Notes under the pieces: model-generated
The model's database searches: none
The model's input: only the letters and a program-made list of their open reading frames with translations
What the model was told of the DNA's origin: nothing
Position numbers and translations under genes: made by a program
Part shown: positions 57,283 through 64,000 of the stretch, piece by piece
Numbering within the stretch: position 1 is the stretch's first letter
Layout of the letters: every line of letters starts with the position of its first letter
NCBI GenBank assembly: GCA_947561715.1
Contig: OX387202.1
Span: forward strand, 4,043,001-4,107,000
Reading direction: 5' to 3'
DNA from: Ascidia mentula
Taxonomy: Eukaryota; Chordata; Ascidiacea; Phlebobranchia; Ascidiidae
Length of the DNA: 64,000 nucleotides

Positions 57283-58611
57283 ATGCAAGATCGAGAAGAA
57301 GTACTACACACTGCTGTTTCTTTGAAACTACCGACGTTCTGGACTGAACAACCCCGAGTGTGATTTCAACAAATCGAAGCACAATTTACGCAGCGCAAAA
57401 TATGTTGCGATAGAACGCAGTATTATTATGTGGTGTCAGCATTGGACCAACTAACGGCAAGCCGACGTACTTTGGAAGGCAAGAAACAGCGAGCAATTTA
57501 CGTTTCAAAAGTCCGCAAGCGTGAAATGCCTTCAGCAAGACCTGCGCAGCAATCAAGTAAGAACGGTTTATGCTTTTATCACCAACGCTTTGGCGACCGT
57601 GCCCTTAAATGCCAGCAACCCTGTGCTTATCAGGAAAACTTAAAGGCCGGCCGTTGTTAACTGCAGCAGCGGCCGGCGTTCACAAGAATTTGTTTTTTCT
57701 ATGGGACAATAATTCACAACAACAATTTTTGGTCGACACTGGAGCAGAAGTTAGCGTTTATCCTTCTTCCAGTAGGGAACGCTTGTGTCAATGCAACGAC
57801 TTCAAGCTTATAACCGCTAATGGGAGCGCCATTAAAACATTTATAACAAAAGCAATTTCGCTCGATTTAGTTGCGGGCAAGTTTTCTTGGAAGTTTGTTG
57901 TAGCCAACGTGCCCAGGCCGCTTCTCGGAGCAGATTTCCTGCGCGCAAATTCCTTGCTTGTCGACCTGAGGCACAAATGCTTGTTAAACGTTCGTTCCTT
58001 TGCGAGTGCACCACTTCATTGTACCAATCACTCACCAATGCAACTCAACGCACTTTCGACAAGTAACAACAATTACGCACAATTGCTAACGCAGTTTCCT
58101 TCCATAACTTCTCCCAAGTTCTACGCAGTAACGCCAAAACATCAGGTGGGACACTACATTCCAACTGTTGGTCCACCAGTTCACGCAAAAGCACGACGCT
58201 TGTCGCCAGAAAAATTGCAAAGTGCAAAACGCGAGTTATCTAAAATGTTGCAACTGGGTATCATTCGCAGATCTTCGAGTCCATGGGCATCACCATTACA
58301 TATGGTGCCGAAAACCTCCGGTGATTGGCGACCGTGTGGCGATTATCGCCGTCTGAATGCTGCCACAGTACCAGACCGTTACAATATACCGCACATTCAG
58401 GACTTTAGTTCTCGGCTTGATGGAGCAAAAGTGTTTTCAAAAATTGATTTAGTGCGCGGATACCACCAGGTGCCAGTTGCTAAAACCGACATTCCAAAGA
58501 CAGCCGTCATCACCCCCTTTGGTTTATTTGAGTTCCTTCGCATGCCTTTTGGATTAAAGAACGCTGCTCAAGCTTTTCAAAGACTTATGGATTCTGTTTG
58601 TCAATCATTGG
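57283..58611 (+). mobile_element. Ty3/Gypsy element G3, gag-pol, interrupted
   Basis: Gag begins at ATG 57283 (LKLPTFWTEQPRV, then a TGA where the family has Trp; FQQIEAQF; YYYVVSALDQLTASRRT). It is internally shortened to the Cys/His tail ([20 protein letters not shown]). Pol from about 57700 is one long open frame: protease [13 protein letters not shown] and GADFL, then reverse transcriptase with [40 protein letters not shown] and [12 protein letters not shown]. It stops after [10 protein letters not shown], before the YLDD, where the BEL LTR starts at 58612. Same family as the remnant at 1550-2790. Confidence 0.92.
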
Positions 58612-59107
58612 TGTTGCGCTGCCCTTGGCAGTCAGACGGGCGTGACTGGTTGCGCCCGGACAGTGCAACAGACGGGTTTTCCTCAATGGTTCTTAACGCA
58701 CACGCTTCTTCTTCAAAAGGAACGGTTCAACTTTATTCAAAGACGCTGCGGTTTCTACACAACACGCGTTGAATTAGCGACCAAAAACATTTAAATTAAA
58801 TGCACAATTTCTTACCGAACTATTTTGGAACCAGTCACAAAAATATCGGCTTCTTCCCAATCAATAACACAGCAGGAAACAACGTTAGCAGATTCAACTT
58901 GCACTTAAATTGCCTTAATTTATCTTATTCAAATAGAACATAATATTAGTTTCATACAGCAGAAAACTAACCAGGACAAAACTCAGTCAACAACAGTACA
59001 GGCAGGCACTGGGGTTCTACGGGAACAACGGTATTTGTGACGTAACAACGGTACATTGTGCTGACGTCAATTATCAACACATCACATAAAACAGTGGCGA
59101 TGTAACA
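58612..59107 (-). repeat. 3' LTR of BEL/Pao element (496 bp)
   Basis: On the minus strand it starts TGTTACATCGCCACTG directly after a polypurine run and ends GGGCAGCGCAACA, so TGTT...AACA ends match as inverted repeats. The lower end coincides exactly with the point where G3 reverse transcriptase similarity stops. The 5-bp host flank is ATTGG (58607-58611), expected again beyond the other LTR outside this window. Confidence 0.8.
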
Positions 59108-59121
59108 CTCCCCCCCAAAAT
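59108..59121 (-). promoter_or_regulatory. Polypurine tract of BEL/Pao element
   Basis: Minus strand TTTTGGGGGGGGAG immediately upstream of the LTR. This is the usual RNase H-resistant primer for plus-strand DNA synthesis, placed by its position between the pol stop and the LTR start. Confidence 0.7.
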
Positions 59122-59235
59122 GTGGGAATGACATGAAACATTTTTGCAAACACTTCGCCAATATCGTGCGTATCGCGGCGAGAAATGAGTGTCCAAAGGT
59201 ATCTTCAGAAAACCGAGCAGTTACCCGGAGTTTAT

Positions 59236-60762
59236 CTAGCAAACCGAGCTGACATCGCTCGGAAAGGTTGAGGAGGTCTCATCAGAATCAACGATGCGAC
59301 ACAGTTTTGTGATAGGGCGCCGAAAGACACCGCTGCTCGTCCGAACGAGCACAATGCGAACTTTTCCATTTTCATCGGGGTACGTCTCAATGATTCGACC
59401 GATCGCCCATTTTGAACGGCACTCAGATTCGCACACAAGTAGGACGACATCATTTTTCTTAAAGTTGCGATGAGAATCATGCCACTTGGGACGAGCAGTG
59501 ATAACCGGCAGGTATTCTCTCATGAACCTCTTCCAGAAATGGTCAGCGAGAAACTGCACCTGACGCCAACGCCGTCTTGTATAGCAATCCTTTTTCTCTG
59601 CAATCGTTGGAGGCAGGTTGGGCGATCCTCTCATCAGCAGGAGATGATTCGGGGTCAGCGGTTCTTCGTCCCTATGATCAAATGTCACCGGGACAAGGGG
59701 TCTTGAGTTGATTATGGATTCAGCTTCCACAAACAAGGTCTCCAAGACTTCATCAGACATCACCTGGGAACCAGCAAGCGAGGACATGATCCGACGAACA
59801 GAACGAATCATACGTTCCCAAACGCCACCCATGTGGCTTGCAGCAGGAGGGTTGAATGACCACGACGTCTGTTTCTGAAGCAGAAAATCAGAGATTTGAA
59901 GCTGGTTCCATGCTTGCAACGACTCTCTCAGTATTTTCTCGGCACCAACAAAATTTGTGCCATTGTCGCTGAAGATATGCTTTGGTGCTCCGCGTCTCCC
60001 AATGAAACGACGAAGGGCAGCTATGAACGAATCAGTAGACAGACTGTGGGCAACTTCCAGATGAACGGCACGGATTGTAAGGCAGGTGAATACGCAACCG
60101 TAACGTTTCACTTCGCTGCGACCCTGCTTCACCAGAAAAGGACCGAAATAGTCAATTCCGACATTGGAGAACGGAGGTTCAGCGATTCCCAAGCGAGCCG
60201 ACGGCAGATCGGCCATCATCTGCCGACCCGGTTGAGCATTGCGGCGTCGACAAGACAGACATTTTCCAAGCACGCGCCGTACGGCAACACCGCCCTTGAT
60301 GATCCAGTAGTCTTGTCGAACTGAAGTCCAGGTGTGTCCCATCCCGGAGTGTCCAACTCTTTCATGATGGGCCAGGATTAATAGGTCAGTCAAATGCGAA
60401 GAATGGGGCATGATTGCAGGATGTCTCGCGTTGAAACTTATCGGCGCTTTGTCTAAACGTCCACCAACACGGAGCACTTGATCAACCAGAACAGGGTTTA
60501 ACTTGTACACAGAACGACTGCAGTCAGTCTTTTTCAGTCGAGAATTTCCACTTAATGCAGAGAGAAGTGAAGCAAAACTTTTCCGCTGCTCGTACTTGAC
60601 AAGTTCCAACTCGGCGATCTTCAACTCAGACAAGCCAATGTTAGTTGACGGGACAACTGATAATTTCCTTCGATGTATCAAAAACATCTTAAATCTCATC
60701 CACCAGGCCACGGCTTTCTTTAATCGATGTAGGCACGAGTAACGTTCAATGATTCGATCCAT
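59236..60762 (-). CDS. BEL/Pao integrase region (second frame)
   Basis: 508 codons in the frame next to the gag-pol frame, overlapping it by 43 nt. The start MDRIIERYSCLHRL continues the polyprotein; it is not a true gene start. It has an H2C2 zinc finger (H133, H138, C168, C171; CLSCRRRN). The integrase core has D204 (VGIDYFGPF), D266 (FSDNGTNF) and E316 (MGGVWERMIR), the complete DDE triad. The C-terminal domain typical of BEL integrases runs from RRRWRQVQFLADHFW through VGR-like AIGRIIETYPDENGKVR. It integrates the element's cDNA into host DNA. Open throughout; only the join to the upstream frame is broken. Confidence 0.93.
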   Translation of the reverse strand: MDRIIERYSCLHRLKKAVAWWMRFKMFLIHRRKLSVVPSTNIGLSELKIAELELVKYEQRKSFASLLSALSGNSRLKKTDCSRSVYKLNPVLVDQVLRVGGRLDKAPISFNARHPAIMPHSSHLTDLLILAHHERVGHSGMGHTWTSVRQDYWIIKGGVAVRRVLGKCLSCRRRNAQPGRQMMADLPSARLGIAEPPFSNVGIDYFGPFLVKQGRSEVKRYGCVFTCLTIRAVHLEVAHSLSTDSFIAALRRFIGRRGAPKHIFSDNGTNFVGAEKILRESLQAWNQLQISDFLLQKQTSWSFNPPAASHMGGVWERMIRSVRRIMSSLAGSQVMSDEVLETLFVEAESIINSRPLVPVTFDHRDEEPLTPNHLLLMRGSPNLPPTIAEKKDCYTRRRWRQVQFLADHFWKRFMREYLPVITARPKWHDSHRNFKKNDVVLLVCESECRSKWAIGRIIETYPDENGKVRIVLVRTSSGVFRRPITKLCRIVDSDETSSTFPSDVSSVC

Positions 60763-63700
60763 GGGGTGCTTCGGCTGATGTACGTTAACAGTACAGGAGG
60801 CGGTTGCGACGGCCAGTTGGTTTCTGGCTCCAGGAGAAACATTGGGCCTTTTAACCAGCGACTCGAATTGACAAGGGCATCAGCGGGTAGACCTCTTGAG
60901 GCATCATCTGCGGGATTTAATTTTGTAGGAACGTGTTTCCAATTCGTAATGTCGGTCAGTCGCTCAATCTTTGCCAGGCGATTGGCGACAAAAACTGGAA
61001 ACCGTTTGGTTGCATTTCGAATGCTTAACAGAACAGCAGTGGAATCACTCCAGAAAACTGAACTTTCAATGGGCAAGTCTAGTTCCTTTCTCATGAGGCG
61101 ATCCAACCTCGCAGCGAGCACAGCAGCGGTGAGCTCCAGTCGAGGGATCGTCTTCGTGTTCAACGGGGCAAGTCGGGATTTTCCAATCAGAAAAGAACAC
61201 ATCACTGTCCTGTGATCGTCTTCGATGCGAAGATATGACACGGCGCCATACGCATACTTAGATGCGTCAGCGAAATGATGCAGTTGATACTTCAATGGAG
61301 GTTTCAGTTCCGAAGACCTGAAGCAACGTGGAACGACAACATTGCTTAAGTGAGGCAACTCAGCAAGCCACCTCTTCCAGTTATCGGATATCAATTCCGG
61401 AATGCCGTCATCCCAATTCAGTTCCATTCTGCACAAGTCCTGCAGCAATAACTTGGCCCTTAGAATCACGGGAGATACGAAACCCAGAGGGTCGTAAAGT
61501 GAACTGACAGCTGAAAGGATTCCTCTACGCGTGTGCGGCCTGCTCGGTAGTTTGACTTTGAACCGAAATGCATCCTCCGCAACAGACCAATGAACACCAA
61601 GGACTCTCTGTTGCGTAGCATTATCAAGGCAACGCGATTTCACAACCTTTGCTCGATCGTTTTCGGGAACCGACTCCAAAACGCGCTGTTCGTTAGAAAG
61701 CCACTTTGTCAAGCGAAATCCTCCTCTGACTAGCAGGTCTTTCAAACGAAGACGAACAGCGATAGCAGTTTCTATATCCTTGACGGATGCGAGGCAGTCG
61801 TCCACATAAAAATTGCGCCGCAAAACGGATTCAACCTGTGGATCAAAGTTTTTACCGAATAAATCTGCGGTCTGCCTCAGACAGAAGGTGGCGCAACTCG
61901 GAGAGGACGTTGCACCAAATAAGTGCACTTTCATCCGGTGAGGCGTCGGTGTACTGGTCAGATCTCCACCGGGCCACCAGAGAAATCGAAGTGCATCGCG
62001 ATCACGGGGTTCCACCCGAACCTGGTGGAACATTGCCTCGATGTCGGCAATCAAGGCAACTGGCTGACAGCGAAAACGGGTTAGCACGCCAACCAAACTG
62101 TTTACAAAATCAGGACCTTGCATCAGTGCGTCGTTCAGTGAGACGCTTCTGCTTCGGGCAGCACAATCAAAGACCACACGAAGTTTGTCAGGCTTGTGTG
62201 CGTTAAATACTGGGTGGTGCGGCAAGTACCAGATGCGATTGTCTGTCACGACCTTGTTGTCGGGAATTTCTTCGGCGTATCCTTTGGATATGTACGTTTG
62301 CACCGTGTCTACATATCCCTTTCGCAGAACATCGTTGTTAGACAATCGTCTTTTCAAACCGACCAGCCGCTTTTCCGCCATCTGTTGACTGGGTGGCAAC
62401 TTTTCGATTCCAGGTCTCCAAGGTAATGGGAGCTCAAAATGTCCATCTTGATGCTTCACCGATGCCTTCATCGTGTCATAAACAATTCGATCTTCCCTGG
62501 ATGAGGGTATGTCGAATACTGATGTTCCGTCGCCAAAGTCGCTCTTCCACAAACACTCTATCTCCCGTTGGAACATGACTTGTGCAACCTTTAAAAAACG
62601 GACATGTGCTTCGCTCCTTGCAGACGAACCAAGTGCGGGACCAAAGAGTGACCAGCCAAGAGATGTCTTTACAGCACAAGGTGTCCCCTGCGGTCCAGAA
62701 CGTGTACACTGTACGTGGAAGGCTGCGGGGTTATCGGCTCCGATCAGTATCGTCACAGTTCCCCCTTCCAGGCGACGCAGGGGCAACTCCTTGAGGTGAT
62801 TGAACTCCGCAAGCTTCTTCGCATCAGGGATCCTATTCGGCGACACGGGAATTTTGTCGATGGACAGCACTTCCGGCAACAACAACGGCTCTCCGTCATC
62901 AAGCGGCATGACGGTGAAGGACACAGTGGAGCCTTGGTACACTCGCGATTGATCTGTCAGAGTGCTCAGACAAATCTTTCGATCCTTGGATTGCAGACCA
63001 AGTTTATCAATCAGACCTTGTTCGCAAAATGTAGACGTAGAACCTTGATCAAGAAAAGCGTACGTATTTACCTCGATGTTGTTGTGTCTGACCTTTACGG
63101 GAACGACGTTGAGGTAGACTCCGCAGTTGTCCGTTGTAGCTTCCATTATCGTTGCCGATTGTTCTATCGGCGGTGGCTTCGGGGCAGGGTTCTCTGTAAT
63201 CTTGCCGGGTCGCCTCTTCTGAAAGGCGCCATGCAACTTTGTGTGGTGAAAAGTGCCAGTGCAACCTTCTACCGAGCATGGCTTGCGAATCGTGCATTTC
63301 CCGCAACGATGACCTGAACAAAGGCATTTAAAACACAATCCATTTGTGACAACAAACCCGCGTCTATCCTGGGGAGACATTCCGTCGAATTTCGGGCACT
63401 TGGACAGGTCGTGAGGCTTGTTACAGCACGCACATGAAACGGGAGTAGGTGGGTTTTGACTTCGAGGCTGACTGGATGTCGACGACGAGATGTTGTACGC
63501 AGCAGCACGAGGACCCTTCTTTACCGAAACAGGGACGGGTTTTTCGTGCACGCTTTCGTAGACAGCCTCGACACCGAACAACGAGTTGGCGATGCGCGCT
63601 CGCTCTACGACAAAATTTGTAAAGGCGAGATATCCGGCTTGGGATCCAGTCTCGTCGAGCACTTGAACGGAACGTTCGATCCACTTCTCTTGAAGCCGGA

Positions 63701-63998
63701 ACGGCAGTTTTCGAATTAGCTGTCTTAACGTATCCAAGGAGTTCAAGCTCGCGTACTCCTCAATATCTTCGAGTGAGCTGCGACACTTTTCTAAAAGGTC
63801 AGAAAATTCCATCAGGTCTTTTGGTCGACCTTGCTTGACTGGCGGAAATTGTTTGAGCCGACGTTCACATGCGTTGGCAATAATATGGGGTTGTCCGTAA
63901 TCGTATTCAAGTCGGGAACGGGCTTTGGAGTATCCTGAGATCTTATCCTTGCTGTAGATCTCAAGTTTCGCAGCAATGAAGTCTTCGCAGAATTGCAA
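60720..63998 (-). CDS. BEL/Pao gag-protease-RT-RNase H polyprotein (partial)
   Basis: 1092 codons open to the window end; the true N-terminus lies beyond 64000. The gag domain occupies residues 1-145. Cys/His knuckles lie at about 189-254 (CACCNKPHDLSKC, CFKCLCSGHRCGKC). The aspartic protease has FLDQGSTSTF (D317). The reverse transcriptase has ADIEAMFHQV (651-660) and YVDD (731-734). RNase H has HFADASKYAYGAV and FWSDSTAVLLSI, ending with NPADDASRGL. It stops at TAA 60720-60722 while similarity continues in the other frame, so a one-base shift separates integrase. It is the youngest-looking element in the window. Confidence 0.95.
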   Translation of the reverse strand: MQFCEDFIAAKLEIYSKDKISGYSKARSRLEYDYGQPHIIANACERRLKQFPPVKQGRPKDLMEFSDLLEKCRSSLEDIEEYASLNSLDTLRQLIRKLPFRLQEKWIERSVQVLDETGSQAGYLAFTNFVVERARIANSLFGVEAVYESVHEKPVPVSVKKGPRAAAYNISSSTSSQPRSQNPPTPVSCACCNKPHDLSKCPKFDGMSPQDRRGFVVTNGLCFKCLCSGHRCGKCTIRKPCSVEGCTGTFHHTKLHGAFQKRRPGKITENPAPKPPPIEQSATIMEATTDNCGVYLNVVPVKVRHNNIEVNTYAFLDQGSTSTFCEQGLIDKLGLQSKDRKICLSTLTDQSRVYQGSTVSFTVMPLDDGEPLLLPEVLSIDKIPVSPNRIPDAKKLAEFNHLKELPLRRLEGGTVTILIGADNPAAFHVQCTRSGPQGTPCAVKTSLGWSLFGPALGSSARSEAHVRFLKVAQVMFQREIECLWKSDFGDGTSVFDIPSSREDRIVYDTMKASVKHQDGHFELPLPWRPGIEKLPPSQQMAEKRLVGLKRRLSNNDVLRKGYVDTVQTYISKGYAEEIPDNKVVTDNRIWYLPHHPVFNAHKPDKLRVVFDCAARSRSVSLNDALMQGPDFVNSLVGVLTRFRCQPVALIADIEAMFHQVRVEPRDRDALRFLWWPGGDLTSTPTPHRMKVHLFGATSSPSCATFCLRQTADLFGKNFDPQVESVLRRNFYVDDCLASVKDIETAIAVRLRLKDLLVRGGFRLTKWLSNEQRVLESVPENDRAKVVKSRCLDNATQQRVLGVHWSVAEDAFRFKVKLPSRPHTRRGILSAVSSLYDPLGFVSPVILRAKLLLQDLCRMELNWDDGIPELISDNWKRWLAELPHLSNVVVPRCFRSSELKPPLKYQLHHFADASKYAYGAVSYLRIEDDHRTVMCSFLIGKSRLAPLNTKTIPRLELTAAVLAARLDRLMRKELDLPIESSVFWSDSTAVLLSIRNATKRFPVFVANRLAKIERLTDITNWKHVPTKLNPADDASRGLPADALVNSSRWLKGPMFLLEPETNWPSQPPPVLLTYISRSTPWIESLNVTRAYID

Positions 63999-64000
63999 CA

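Noticed and set aside
60766-63719. Several plus-strand open frames of 70-200 codons opposite the BEL polyprotein
   Set aside because: They are antisense shadows of a long, well-supported coding frame and have no family residues.

Overview
This window is AT-rich DNA from an animal genome. It holds spliced genes with GT-AG introns, an NXPE-family gene, NACHT/leucine-rich-repeat (NLR) exons, and metazoan retroelements: Ty3/Gypsy, BEL/Pao and Penelope-like elements with GIY-YIG domains. There are no bacterial features. NXPE and expanded NLR families together with BEL and Gypsy elements fit a marine invertebrate; a tunicate or a cnidarian is possible, but the sequence alone does not decide.

0-20 kb: a small NXPE locus on the minus strand. 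One apparently intact three-exon gene (5446-7572) is surrounded by broken copies: 2975-3327 on the plus strand, 5331-5438, and 15367-17640. The last has lost its catalytic-serine segment and is interrupted by a DNA transposon and truncated by a Gypsy element. Also present are a Gypsy remnant (1550-2790) cut by a short SINE-like insert, a Penelope-type tail (7990-8640), a 1013-bp CACTA-like DNA transposon (9796-10808), a second Penelope-type 3' end (11370-12194) and a degraded Gypsy element (17650-19500).

20-52.6 kb: an NLR locus on the minus strand. A 613-codon exon with pre-NACHT and NACHT regions (50799-52637) is followed downstream by nine LRR exons of exactly 162 nt, four exons of exactly 267 nt that repeat the end of the NACHT exon without the NACHT domain, and a possible terminal LRR exon (20056-20268). 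All repeated exons are open, phase 0 and have splice signals, whereas the DNA between them is full of stop-ridden Penelope and Gypsy fragments. The array grew by segmental duplication: about 25.3-34.6 kb is repeated at about 35.2-43.5 kb, followed by shorter units. The same Penelope tail sits in the same intronic position in each unit, so the duplications carried it along. A minisatellite (about 89-bp unit) derived from Gypsy sequence has about 14 units in one duplicate, about 3 in another and 1 in a third.

52.8-64 kb: a nested stack of LTR retrotransposons. A decayed Gypsy element (about 52.8-57.08 kb) ends where the 161-bp 5' LTR of a second Gypsy element begins (57080-57240). That second element is cut inside its reverse transcriptase by the 496-bp 3' LTR of a BEL/Pao element (58612-59107), whose nearly intact coding region runs on the minus strand off the end of the window.

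A small SINE-like family built on a tRNA-like core with 50-bp inverted arms (38682-38991 and 46820-47205, short relatives at 2213-2350 and 6506-6554) links the whole region and gives relative ages for several events.
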